Below are positions 11,452 to 23,306 of a stretch of 64,000 nucleotides of DNA, piece after piece. Source of the DNA: Stomoxys calcitrans (taxonomy: Eukaryota > Arthropoda > Insecta > Diptera > Muscidae). The stretch spans positions 188,120,075 through 188,184,074 of the forward strand of contig NC_081552.1 in NCBI RefSeq assembly GCF_963082655.1. Reading direction: 5' to 3'. The number at the start of each line of letters is the position of its first letter. Position 1 is the first letter of the stretch. Below the pieces are notes generated by a model. It saw only the letters and a program-made list of their open reading frames with translations, searched no databases and was not told the origin of the DNA. A program made the translations under genes and the position numbers.

Positions 11452-12910
11452 AAGTAAAAGCGTGCTAAGTACGGCCGGGCCGAATCTTATATACCCTCCA
11501 CCATGGATCGCATTTGCTAAGTTCTTTGCCCGGTGTCTCTTTATAGGCAAACAAAGGATAATGGATAAGAAATGCTATGCTAAAGGAGCTATGTCATGTT
11601 TGGATGTTTAAGGCAAAATAGATCTCATTTTGTAAAACTTGATCATTATCTGATAAGATTTGTGCTCTAAAACGAATTAAAAAGAACACGTAAGAGCATG
11701 CTAAGTTCGGCCGGGCCGAATCTTTTATACCCTCCACCATGGATCGCATTTGTCAAGTTTTTTGCGTAGTATCTATTTTTAGGCAAACAAAGAATATTGA
11801 ATAAGAACTGTTATGCTATTGGAGCTATATCAAGTTATAGTCCGATTTGGACCATAAATGAGTGCTGAACGTTGTAGAAGTCATTGTGTAATATTTCAGT
11901 CCATTTGGATAAGAATTGCGCCTTGTAGGGGCTCAAGAAGCAAAATCTAGAGATCGGTTTATATGGGAGCTGTATCGAGCTATAGACCGATTCAGACCAT
12001 ATTAGACACGTACGCCGAAGGACACGAATTAGAATTGCTTCCTCTAGAGGCTCAGTCAAGTCAAGATCCCAGATCGGTTTATATGGCAGCTATATCAGGT
12101 TATGAACCGATTTGGACCATACTACGCACAAATGTTGAAAGTGATACCAAAACACCACGTGTAAAATTGCAGCCAAATCGGATAAGAATTGCGCCCTCTA
12201 GAGGCTCAAGAAATCAAGACCCAAGATCGGTTTATATGGCAGCTATATCAGCTTAAGAATCCATTTGAACCACACTAAGCACAGTTGTGATATTAAAACA
12301 CTTCGTTCAAAATTACAGCCAAATCGGATAAGAATTGCGCCCTCTAGAGGCTCAAGAAGTCTAGACCCAAGATCGGTTTATATGGCAGCTATAGCAAAAA
12401 ATGACCCGATTTGGCCTATTAACTATCCTAATCAACCTACAGTAATAAGAAGTATTTACGCAAAATTTCAAGTGGGTTGCTTTATTCATTCAAAAGTTAG
12501 CGTGCTTTCTACAGACAGACAGACGGACGGACATGACTAGTCCGACTTAAAATGTCACAACGATGGTGTGGTGTGTTACAAACAGAATGACGAAATTAGT
12601 ATACACCCATCCTATGGTGGAGGGTATAGAAATGGGGGGATTGGTTTGCATGGGAGCTATATCAGGTTATGAACCGATTGAGACCACATTTGGTACGTGT
12701 ATTAAACGGCAAAGTATAATTCAATGTGCAATATTTCAGTTAAAATGGATAAGAATTACGCCCTCAGGCTCAAGGCTTAGAGGCTCAAGAAGTAAAATCG
12801 GGTGATCGGTTTATATGGGAGTTATATCAGGTTTTAGACCGATTCGAACCATACTTGATATATCCATTAAATGTCATTGAATACCTCATAGAATAAATGT
12901 TTAGCCTCAT
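11452..12910 (+). mobile_element. HINE-A cluster: a truncated left end, a near-complete copy and a trailing fragment
   Basis: A first left end at 11452 is cut near 11690. A second left end at 11698 begins a copy running to 'ggagggtata' at 12628 with three or more internal units. A further fragment of internal units (12629-12910) precedes the non-LTR copy. The 'cgccctctagaggctcaaga' motif repeats throughout. Confidence 0.75.
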
Positions 12911-13050
12911 CGTATTAGAATTACGCCCTCTAGAAGCTCGGTACAATGTCCGGACCAACACATTGTGCGGACCGACACGTCGCATTAGAATTACGCCCTC
13001 TAGAGGCTCGTTACAATGTCCGGACCAACACATTGTGTGGACCGACACAT
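12911..13050 (+). repeat. 70-bp tandem duplication across a HINE / non-LTR joint
   Basis: The sequence from 'attagaattacgccctctag' to 'tgcggaccgacac' occurs at 12911-12980 and again at 12981-13050 with few changes. The first part of each unit is HINE-A, the second part non-LTR family 1. The duplication therefore happened after the retrotransposon joined the repeat. Confidence 0.8.
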
Positions 13051-14309
13051 TAATCCCATCCTTAGTCCAGTACCGGGTGCTTAGAGACTGGATAACCCAT
13101 ATTCCAAGTAACAGGTGGATAAATTGAGGATCCCATGACATAAATATAAGGGAGAAAGTGAAATAGGGTACGCCACAGGGGGGAATTTTATCGCAACTCC
13201 TTTGGGTGACCACCATAAATGACCTATTACGGATGCTGACTGAGGAGGGAGTTGAACCCGCCTGCTATGCAGACGATGTTTTAATACTTCTAAGGAGTAA
13301 GGATCCGAACCAGCTATGCAGAAGGCCGAAAAGCTCTGGCATATGGCATATGACCCAGAGGTCACAATGTTAACCCTGAGAAGTTTGAAATATGCCTGTT
13401 TACATGAAACACGAAGGTCGGCATATTTGGCGCATAATGTTTCCTCAACAAAACGATTTCGATATCTGACATCTTGGATCTTGGACAGGAAACTGAATTG
13501 GAATTATCACATTCAGTAGCCTACTGAGAAGGCTCACAGATGTTGGGTACTATGTAGATGGGCCGTAGGCTCGAAATGGAACCTGAATCCGAGAATAGTC
13601 CACTGGTTCTACAGGAGCGTGATAAGACCAATACTTACTATAGCCTCAGTAGTTTGGTGGACTGCTATGGAGAAAAAGTGCAACATAGGAACCATACAAA
13701 AGGGTTAGAGAACATGTTGTCTTGTCATAGGTGGAGCGATGGGGACCACGCCCACTAGGGCACTGGAGACTATTCTAGATATCCGACCCATTGACATACA
13801 GTCTAAGTGTGAGGCAACCACTGTGGCTATGAGACTTAAGGCGTTGGGAGAATGGATTGAGGATAGGAGCAGGACATAGGTTTCCGATCGGATACCTGAG
13901 ACAACACTTGAGGTCGAGTGCGAGGCGCTGCTGCCAGCAGCACAGTCTGGGCCTGGTAGTCTACATTGAGAACCCAGGGACTGAGATCTGTTTTAGACTG
14001 CCTGACCATAATACGGTCCTACAGGCGGAGATGTAGGTGATTATGGAATACGTGGGGTGATGTGATGTTAACGCGAAGACGTCGAGTGCGAACATCTTTA
14101 CGGACTATAAACTGGCCATCAGGACGATAACCAGGACGGCAAGGTCACGAACAGTCTTGGAATGTAAGAAGGAGATTAATGCTTTCTCTAAGGACGGCAC
14201 GATCCGTATAGTTTGGTTGCCGGGCCATAACGGAGTAAGGGTAATGGAAGGGCAGATGATTTGGCAGTGAAGGCCAGAGGACTGCCGTCTTAATTAAGGG
14301 CGTGGGCGA
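12945..14309 (+). mobile_element. Non-LTR retrotransposon family 1, 5'-truncated, with RT active-site region
   Basis: Shows the RT block GTPQGGILS near 13170 and the catalytic YADD in ACYADDVLILLRSKDPN near 13265, then the family-1 thumb, an RNase H remnant (NIFTD near 14092) and WLPGHNGVR-like sequence near 14215. Frames shift many times and an internal stretch is missing within RNase H (the YTDGSK motif is lost near 13945). It runs into a HINE-A end near 14310. Confidence 0.8.
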
Positions 14310-16330
14310 CAAACTCGAATAGCGAAGTTAATATACCCCCATCTTATGGTTGAGTGTATAAACACGATAATGAGATGTCCAGCAACAAATCCCATGATTT
14401 TGTGCACCCACCACCAAAAGATGAGCATATACTCAATTTGAAATTTTGCAAAGATTCTTTTTATTCATGTAGCTCATTGGGGATTGCAAATGGGTCATAT
14501 CGGTTCAGATTTGGATAAAGCCCCCTTATAAACTGATCCCCAGATTTGAATTCTTGAGCCCACTAAAGCCTCAATTTCCACCCGATTTTGGTAAAACTCG
14601 AAACAAAAGCTTGTGTTTTAAATTTCAACATCCATGCTAAGTATGATCCGAATCGGTCTATTGTATAAACAGATATTACCCCCTTATAAACCGTTTCCCG
14701 GATTTGGCTTCTTGAGCCTTTAGAAGCCTCAATTTTCATCCGATCTTGCTGAAACCCGAAACAAGGACTAGACTGTTTTGAACCGTATTTGGCACAGTTA
14801 TTGGAAGTCGTAACAGAACACCGCATGCAAAATTTCAGCCAAATCGGACACAAATTGCTGCTTGTAAGGGATCAAGAAGTCAAATCGGGATATCGGTTGA
14901 CATGGGAGCTATATCAGGTTATAGGCCGATTTGGACCGTGCTTGGCACAGTTATTTGAAGTCATATTGGAAGACTACATGAAAAATTTCAGCCAAATTGG
15001 GCAAAAATGGCGGCTTGTAAGGGCTCAAGAAGTCAAATCGAGAGATCGTTTTATATGAGAGCTATATCAGGTTAATGACCGATTTGGACCGTACTAGGCA
15101 GAGTTGTTGAAAGTCATAACAGAACACTGGTTGCAAAATTTCAGCCAAATCAAACAAAAATTGCGGCATATAAGGGCTCAAGAAATCAAATCGGGAGATC
15201 GGTTTATATAGGGACTACATCAGGTTATTGACCGATTTGGACCGTACTTTACACAGTCGTTGGAAGTCATAGCAGAACACTACGTGCGAAATTTTAACTA
15301 AATCGGATGAAAATTGAGGCTCCAGGGGCTCAAGAAGTCAAATCGGGAGATCGGTTTATATGGGAGCTATAAAAGGTTCTTGACTGATTTGGACCGCACT
15401 TAGCACAGTTGTTGGAAGTCATAACAGAATACTATGTGGAATTTCAGCCAAATCGGACAAAAATTGCAGCTTCCAGGGGCTCAAGAAATCAAATCGGGAG
15501 ATCTGCTTATACGGGAAATATATCCAAATCTGAACCGATATGGCCCATTTGCTTTCTATAGTCACCTGCATTAATTAGTTAAGTATCTGTGCAAAATTTC
15601 AAGCGGCTAGCTTGATGCGTTCCACGGCTAGCGTAATTTCGACAGACAGACGGACAGGGCTAGATCGATATGCCCTTTTAAATTTTATTTTTTTAGTCCG
15701 ATCTTTACCAAATTTGGCACGAGGTGCGTTTTTCAACGTCTCAATGTATGTGCGAAATTTTATCAGAATCGGTTCAGATTTATATATAGCTCCCATATAT
15801 ATCTTTCATCCCATAAGTTTTTTTAAGGCTGTAGAAGGCACAATTTTAGTCCGATCTCTATAAAATTTTTCATGAGATGTTTTAATTGACATCCCCATAC
15901 GTGTGCAAAATTTCATCAAAATCGAATTAGATTTTTATAAAACTCCCATATATATGCTTTATGCGTTTCGACATTTAAGGCTGTAGAAGCCACAATTTTC
16001 GTACCATCGTAAGAAAATCCTACAAGGTTCTATTCGATATTTCAATGGGTATGCAAAATTAAAGTATGACTAGATTTGGATATGAGTGCTATATATTAAA
16101 GGTATTACGTATACTCGTTGGTGTAGGGTATTATATAGTCCGCTCCGCCCGACTTTTGCCTTTCCTTACTGATTTTCATATGGGTCTGTGGAGTGCCAAA
16201 TATTGGGTGTTATGCAGTTCTCTGATATATAAATATGTACCCATTGGCCCATTTACAATCCCAACTGACCTGCACTTGAAGCAAGATTTCAAGCGCCTAG
16301 CTTTACTCCTTCGATAGACTGACTAATGGA
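14310..16330. mobile_element. HINE-D / HINE-C array
   Basis: After a HINE-A right end (14310-14360) come reverse units (14440-14770), then five or so plus units of 150 bp built around 'gggagatcggtttatatggg' and 'tcagccaaatcggacaaaaa' (14770-15600). A GACAGACGGACAGG tract and core follow, then HINE-C-type units ('atatatagctcccatatata') to about 16170 and a decayed end near 16330. Confidence 0.65.
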
Positions 16331-16747
16331 TGGACAGTAGGTCGGAAAGGGCTAATCTGACTTGCAATGCCAAGAGGATTAAGCTTGTAGGAAAAACCGT
16401 TAATTTAAACTTAGAAGCGTAGAACATCTTGAAATTTTCTCATTCTTTGTTTAATCAAACAAACAACCTCTAGACATTAGTCAATGTTTTTGTAAAACTA
16501 TTTTTTGAGGAAATTTAAATAAATTAGTAAACAATAGATCATTTGTTTTAGAAATTGTACATTGATTTATTATATTTATCCGTTTCCTATATCTTTGGAA
16601 CATTAACATCCAATTATCAATTAACAACAGACACAATGATGTATGACCAATGAAATTGACATTGACAATAGTCAACAATGATATAGTGTAGTTTTATATT
16701 ATTCCCCTTTATCATCGACAAAAAAATCATTAAAATTAAATAAAAAA
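16331..16747. other. AT-rich spacer, nothing recognised
   Basis: About 400 bp of AT-rich sequence with many stops in every frame. It separates a decayed HINE end from the next HINE-A copy. No repeat or coding signal is visible. Confidence 0.5.
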
Positions 16748-18047
16748 CAAGTAAAAGCGTGCTAAGTTCGGCCGGGCCGAACCTTACATACCCTCCACCA
16801 TGGATCGCATTTGCCGAGTTCTTCTCCCGGCATCTCTTCTTAGGCAAAAAAGGATATAAAAAAAGATTTGCTCTGCTATTATTATATTATTACATGTTGG
16901 AGACCTGTGTAAAATGTCAGCCAATGCGAATAAGAATTGCGCCCTTTGGGGGCTCAAGAAGTAAAATAGAGAGATCGATTTATATGGGAGCTGTATCGGG
17001 CTATAGACCGATTCAGATCATAATAATCACGTATGTTGATGGTCATGAGAGGATCCGTAGTACATAATTTCAGGAAAATCGGATAATAATTGCGACCTCT
17101 AGAGGCTCAAGAAGTCAAGATCCCAGATCGGTTTATATGGCAGCTATATTAGATTATGGACCGATTTGAACCATACTTGCCGCAGATGTTGGATATCATA
17201 ACAAAACACGTCGTGCAAAATTTCATTCCAATCGGATAAGAATTGCGCACTCTAGAGGCTCAAGAATTCAAGACCCAGGATCGGTTTATATGGCAGCTAT
17301 ATCAGGTTATGGACCGATTTGAACCATACTTGACACAGTTATTGGATATCATAACGAAATACGTCGTGCTAAATTTCATTCAAATCAAATAAGAATTGCG
17401 CACTCTAGAGGCTCAAGAAATCAAAACCCAAGATCGGTTTATATGGCAGCTATATCAGGTTATGGACCGATTTAAACCATACTTGGCACAGTTGTTGGAT
17501 ATCATAACAAAACACGTCGTGCACAATTTCATTCCAATAGGATAAGAATTGCGCACTCTAGAGGCTCAAGAAGACAAGACCCCAAATCGGTTTATTTGAC
17601 AGCTATATCAGGTTATGGACCGATTTAAACCATACTTGGCACAGTTGTTGGATATCATAAGAGAACACGTCGTGCAAAATTTCATTTCAATAGGATAAGA
17701 ATTGCGCACTCTAGAGGCTAAAGAAGTCAAGACCCAAGATCGGTTTATATGGCAGCTATATCAAAACATGGACCGATATGGCCCATTTACAATACCAACC
17801 GACCTACACTAATAAGAAGTATTTGTGCAAAATTGCAAGCGGCTAGCTTTACTCCTTCGGAAGTTAGCGTGCTTTCGACAGACGGACAGGCGGACGGACG
17901 GACGGACGGACAGACGGACGGACATGGCTAGATCGACATAAAATGTCGCGACGATCAAGAATATATATACTTTATGACTGAATATTTCGAGTAGTTACAA
18001 TCAAAATGACGATATTAGTATACCCCCATCTTATGGTGGAGGGTATA
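16748..18047 (+). mobile_element. HINE-A repeat, complete 1.3-kb copy
   Basis: Complete from 'caagtaaaagcgtgctaagt' to 'ggtggagggtata'. It contains at least four 153-bp units with 'cacgtcgtgcaaaatttcat', a GACGGACGGACGG tract (17880-17926) and the 'gaatatatatactttatg' core. The best reference copy of this family in the window, with 7356-8687. Confidence 0.85.
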
Positions 18048-18820
18048 ATTATTGTTAAGAGGCATATATGTACATATATGACGGTGTCGGTGTCACTTGT
18101 TTTTGTGTCGTCCGTTTTTAAGTTTTATACCCACTACAAAGTATGGAGTTATATTCATAGTTTCATTGCTTTTGCAACACATCTTGATAAGTGCTGCCGT
18201 TTTTTAGTAGTTCCTACCAAAATTGGTTGGTTTTTCTCCTTTTGGCAGGTTGGTAGGCTGACCTCAAATTTTAGTAGGTTTTTTCCACTAATCAATACCA
18301 AGCAAATTATTGAAAAAATCCCCGGGGATAACTCAAAATTGTTTCATTTTGTTTCGTTTCAGTGTATGCTGAATGAAACCATTAAACCTCGAGTTTGAAG
18401 TTTCAAAAAAAATCATCTGATACAATTATTATAAGCCTTTAATGACCGGATCTAGACTATACTTCTTACGTACTCGGCTTGGGCGTCGGGGGCCAAATTC
18501 TGTTGAAGGGGTTTCACATTTCAGAAAAATAAGAATAATTTCTAATATTGACTCGTCTATCCTCCGATTACCTTCTATCGGAAGATCAGGCTATATGCCA
18601 GCTTCATACAATTGTGGATAGATCTGGCCTATACTTGGATGCTGAGGGATACAATGCAACTCACTGTAACGGCGGAAACGGGTAGTAAAACCAAAGACCG
18701 CTTTATCCGACATTGTTTTTCATGGAAAGCGGGCAAAATACTTTTTTTATAAATTCAAGAATACTTATCGGGAAATCGGGTGATATATCCATATATAGGT
18801 CATCTATAACTATGCAAATT
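18048..18820. other. Mixed unannotated sequence
   Basis: 18048-18420 is AT-rich, with 'ggttggtaggctgacctc'-type text and no domain in its 130-codon frame. 18430-18820 has a few HINE-like words ('aggctatatgccagcttcat') and is probably a very old copy. Nothing firm can be called. Confidence 0.4.
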
Positions 18821-19465
18821 TGCCCATGAACATTCCATTAAGGAACAGGAGCAAACTTCTCATAATCAAGTTTAAGCTCTATGATAAGGGGTTTCCTTTT
18901 TAAAACTGAGTCCGAACGGCGTGCCGCAGTGCGACACATATTTGCGGAGAAGTTTATACACGACTGTCATACCAAATGGTACAGTACCTCACATATGTCG
19001 ACAGCATTAGGAGAGGATAACCACTGCTGAAAATTTTTCCAATGTTTGTTTGTTTCTCTTTCGAGACGAGCTCAATGATCGGAGATGCAAATGGAAAAGG
19101 AAAGCCAAAGATAGCTTAATCCACAAGTACAACATACCACCATACTGCCCTTGAAGCCTTCACACCTAATATGCCTGATGAGTAATTCTGAACCAAATTA
19201 CGAAACGCATCCCATAGTGCTTGGGGTATGTTGCGATCTCTGGCTTTCCTTATCTATTTGCAACGGAAAATTTCCGATCATTGAGCTTCTCTCGAAGGAG
19301 AAACAAACAAAAATTGGAAAATTTAATGATCTCGCCCTAACAGGCAAAAAACTTGAAAAATGAAAAATGTTTCCAATGTTCGCGTCAGGATTCGAACTCT
19401 GACATCATAGCGTCAGCGTCATTGACGTACATACTAACCTCTACGCTACGGTGGCCTCCGTCTTT
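18821..19465 (-). mobile_element. Composite tRNA-derived SINE (SINE-2 head and body, SINE-1 tail)
   Basis: Read on the minus strand: a tRNA-like head (19465-19384) with A box 'gtagcgtagaggttagtatg' and B box 'gagttcgaatcc', a body with an internal inverted repeat (19317-19238 against 19112-19038), then from 19035 the SINE-1 tail. The SINE-1 head is replaced. Either a template-switch chimera or a dimeric SINE. Confidence 0.65.
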
Positions 19466-19479
19466 CCATCTCCATCTTT

Positions 19480-19734
19480 AACTATGACCGATATTTTTAT
19501 AGGCTGTACAGTGATTTCAACAGACAGACGGAGGAACATGGCTAGATCCTCTATGAATACTAAGACGATTTGGTCTAGGTTGCATTTTTTGCTTGTAGAA
19601 CATTTGGTAGGTTTTGGTCGCGTTTGGTAGGATTTTGCTTAATTTTTGGTAGAAAATAATCTTATTGAGTGGCAACACTTATCTAGATATTAAGAAGAAG
19701 CTAGTAAAAGAGTGCTAAGTACGGCCGGGCCGAA
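19480..19734 (+). mobile_element. HINE fragments next to a non-LTR insertion
   Basis: 'tgatttcaacagacagacgg' and 'aacatggctagatcc' at 19510-19550 are HINE-B end motifs. 'ctagtaaaagagtgctaagt' plus 'acggccgggccgaatcttag' at 19695-19740 is a HINE-A left end cut off by the 3' end of the following non-LTR copy. Confidence 0.55.
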
Positions 19735-20810
19735 TCTTAGGTAAGTTTAGATTAGGTTTAAGTGACAAACTGCCATCAGGCTTACCTAAACGCTATCGTC
19801 CATTGTGATACCACAGAAACAAATGAAGGAAGACGACTTCTAATTCCTACCATTGAATCATCCAGATCGTTTTAAAAAGCCCAACAACTTGCGAATGGTC
19901 ACATCGGCTAAATCAGATAAGTTCTCCAAAACTAAGAACCTAAATTGGTTATTCTTCTGACTGCCAGCCCGGTACACACAAGGCAGAAGTTCAATGGCGT
20001 CTTCTTCCTCGACATTCGCACAGCTTCTGCAAAAGTCGTTACATCCAACCTTCGGTCTGTCAAACAAACACCATAACTCTTTTAGCCAGCGACAGCAAAA
20101 AGTTTGACTTCTTCAAGTCTAGATTAGGCCACATAATTTTAGAGTGTTCACAACCCCTCTTTTGTGACCATTTGTTATTCATTGCCATTCGGGCCTGATA
20201 CTGAAGACCTTGTTTACATGTTGCAAGAAGCATACCCACAGATTCCAGTTCCCCTGGTATGTGTTTCCCTCGTCTGCTCTGCAATTCCCTGAGATATCTC
20301 TCTGGCCCGACACCCAGAACAGGTGAATTTTGAACTGTTCAGTCATCTCGTTGAGAGATCTGCGACAGTCAAAGGCGGTTTTTGTGTTCAGAAATACGTT
20401 CTCCAGGAATTTAATGGCTGCCTGGCTGTCTGAGAAGATATTTATGCTAGCTATCGTTATGACATTATATCTTAGCCATTTCATCACTTCTTTAATTGCA
20501 AGGATCTCTGCTTGATATGCACTGCAGTGGTAAGATAACCTTCTCGATATGACCAGTACAAGTTCTTCAGAGTGCATCCCAATGCCCACCTGGTCGTCTA
20601 GTTTGGAGCCACCAGCATAGGAGTCTATGAAACTTTTTTGCTGGGTTTGTCGTAGTACCAATCGGTTCTATGAGGAGTACTGGTACAGTTCTTTTTATCG
20701 AAAAGCTATTCAGGCAATGTGTAATGCACACTGCCTGGAGCATCGGGCTTTTTGTATCAAGTATAACACAGTGTCTGTAACAGCCACATGACTAAAGAGA
20801 AACTTCCCTT
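19735..20810 (-). mobile_element. Non-LTR retrotransposon family 2, 5'-truncated, RNase H region
   Basis: Minus-strand frames give RNase H blocks: GGSKLDDQVGIGMHSEEL, YQAEILAIKEVMKWL, NIFSDSQAAIKFLENVF and FWVSGQRDISGNCRADE, followed by a zinc-type tail (CNDFCRSCANVEEEDAIELL). The first RNase H motif reads AGGSKLDD in place of YTDGSK. Frames are broken near 20180 and 20060. The 3' end has a 'taggtttaagtg' signature shared with the copies at 39317 and 60898. Confidence 0.8.
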
Positions 20811-20993
20811 AACCTCACAGCGGTGGTCGAAGCAATTTGTCTAGCCACAATGTCCAGAGGTATTAGTTATAGAATTAAAGGATGTGCCAGTGTTACTGCA
20901 AGTGTCAACAAAACTGATATAACTATTGGTAAAAATGAGAAAATGAGTGTAACAGTTATGGTATGGCTTTGCTTGAGCGTGCTCATTGAACAA

Positions 20994-22675
20994 CAAGTAA
21001 ACGCGTGCTAAGTTCCTCTTGGACAAATCTTACATAACCTTTCACCATGGATCGCATTTGCCAAGTTCTTTGGCCGATATCTCTTTATATACAAACAAAG
21101 GATAATAGATAAGAATTGCCATACTTTTGGAACTTAACCAAGTTATGAACCGATTGGGGCCATACTTGGTTTGGCTGTTGGAGACCAAAGTGGAATTTAT
21201 TGTGCAATATTTCAGCCACATTGGATAAGAAATGCGCCCTACAGTTACACAAGAAATAAAATACATTTAATGTTATACAAAAAATCGTTGTCATAGATGA
21301 AGTCGAATTACAATTGCTCCCTCTGGAGGTTTAAGAAGTAAAATCGGGAAATCGGTTAACATTGGAGCTATGAGGTTGTGAACCGATTTGGGCCATACTT
21401 GGCGCTGATGTTGATGGTCAAACCAAAACACTTTATGCAAAATTTCAGCTAAATCGGATAATAATTGTGCCCTCGAAGTCAAGATTCGAGGTCGGTTTAT
21501 GTGGGAGCTATATCAGGATATGCACCGATTTCAACCATACATGCCATGACTCTTGGAAGTCAAAACAAAACCCTACGTGCAAATTTTCAGCCAAATCGGA
21601 TAATTATTACAGCCTTTAAGGGGTAAAGAAGTCAAATCGATTTCTATGTCAGCTATATCAGGTTATGAATAGATTTATGCCATACCCAGCACAGTTTTTG
21701 TGAGTCAAGCAGAATTTCAACCAAATCGGATAGTAAATGCGCCCTCCACAGACTCAAGAAGTCTAATCGGGAGATCGGTTTATATGACAGAATTAGATAG
21801 AAGTCGTAACAAAACACAACGTGCACATTTTCAGTTATATTGGATAATACAATAATTGCGCCCTCTAGCGGTGCATATGGGAGCTACATTAGGTTATGAA
21901 CCGATTTGAATCATACTTAGCATAATTTTTGAAAGTCAATCCAAAACACTTCATGCAAAATTTCAGCCAAATCGGAGTATAATTGCGGACTCTAGTGGCT
22001 CAAGAAGTCAAGACCCAAGATCGGTTCATATATGGCAGCAATATCAAAAAATGGACCGAAATGGTAATTTACCATCCCAACCCACCTACATTGATAAGAA
22101 GTATTTGTTCAAAATTTCAAGCGCCTAGTTTTACTCATTCGAAAGTTAGCATGCTAGTTAATGGGAACCATAGTTAGCACAGTTTTTGAAACACTTCAAA
22201 ACTTCATGCAAAACTTCAGCCGAATAGGATAATAATTGAACACTCTATTGGCTCAAGAAGTCAAGATCCAAGATCGGTTTATATGGCAGCTATATCAGGT
22301 TATGGACCGATTTGAACCATTCTTAATACAGTTTTTGGAAGTCATAATAAAACATCTCATGCAAAATTTCAGTCAAATCGGAAAAGAATTGCGCCCGCTA
22401 GTGGCTCAAGAGGTCAAGATCCAGGATCGGTTTATATGGCAGCTACATCAAAACATGAACCGATATGGCCCATTTGCAATCCCAACCGACCTACATTGGT
22501 AAGAAGTATTTGTTCAAAATTTCGAGCGAAGGTTAGCGTGATTTCTACAGATGGACGGACATGGCTAGATCGACTTAAAATGTCATACTCATAATATGGT
22601 CTTAGACGAACATTTCAAGGTCTTACAAATGGAATGACGAAATTAGTATACCCCTATACTATGGTGGAGGGTATA
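20994..22675 (+). mobile_element. HINE-A repeat, long degenerate copy
   Basis: Left end 'caagtaaacgcgtgctaagt' (the following GGCCGGGCC is mutated) to right end 'tggtggagggtata'. About nine internal units are more diverged than in the 16748 copy, so this is older. A GACGGACATGG tract and 'tagatcgacttaaaatgtca' mark the right end. Confidence 0.75.
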
Positions 22676-22787
22676 AAAATCATTTTGTGTCTATGACTCA
22701 AAAACGGCTGAACTGATTTTCTTGAAATTTTCAGAGATTATGCATAAAGATCCCGCGGTGAAAATAGTTTACTATTTTTTTGATTTT

Positions 22788-23106
22788 GGAGGCCGCCGTA
22801 GCGCAAAGGTTAGCATGCCCGCCTATGATGCTGAACGCCTGGGTTCGAATCCTGGCGAGACCATCAGAAAAAAGGCTTCAACGGTGGTTTCCCCTCCTAA
22901 TGCTGGCAACATTTGTGAGGTACTGTGCCATGTAAAACTTCTCTTGAAATAGGTGTCGCACTGCGGCACACCGTTCGGACTCAGCTATGAAAAGGAGGCC
23001 CTTATCAATGAGCTTAAATTTGAATCAGACTGCACCCATTGATATGTGAGAAGTTTGCCCCTGTTCCTAAGTGGAATGTTCATGGACAAAATTTGCAGTT
23101 TTTTAT
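22788..23106 (+). mobile_element. tRNA-derived SINE-1 with target-site duplication
   Basis: A tRNA-like head with A box 'gtagcgcaaaggttagcatg' and perfect B box 'gggttcgaatcc', then a 200-bp body and a T-rich tail. ATTTTTTTGAT before it and ATTTTTTGAT after it (22774-22784 and 23107-23116) are the duplicated target inside the Helitron. The acceptor arms do not pair, so it is not a working tRNA gene. Confidence 0.85.
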
Positions 23107-23306
23107 ATTTTTTGATATCTGAAGAGGAGGCGGGTCCTCCCCCTTACCCTAATTTTCAGAAGCGACAGATGTCGTAAATGGGTGATGCGATTTAGGCAAA
23201 ATTTTGTGTGCTTTCTTATGGTGACTTAAAAACAAAAATTTTGTATCCAAATTTCCGATGGGGTACCTAGGGGTGCCGCCCCACCCCCCAAATCCTGCCA
23301 AATATA

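Noticed and set aside
13558..14290. Family-1 retrotransposon as a functional reverse transcriptase gene
   Set aside because: Frames shift repeatedly and RNase H residues are lost; all copies in the window are truncated.
22788..22862. Possible tRNA gene with a perfect B box
   Set aside because: The acceptor arms cannot pair, the 200-bp body follows as in other copies, and target duplications flank the whole unit, so it is a SINE head.
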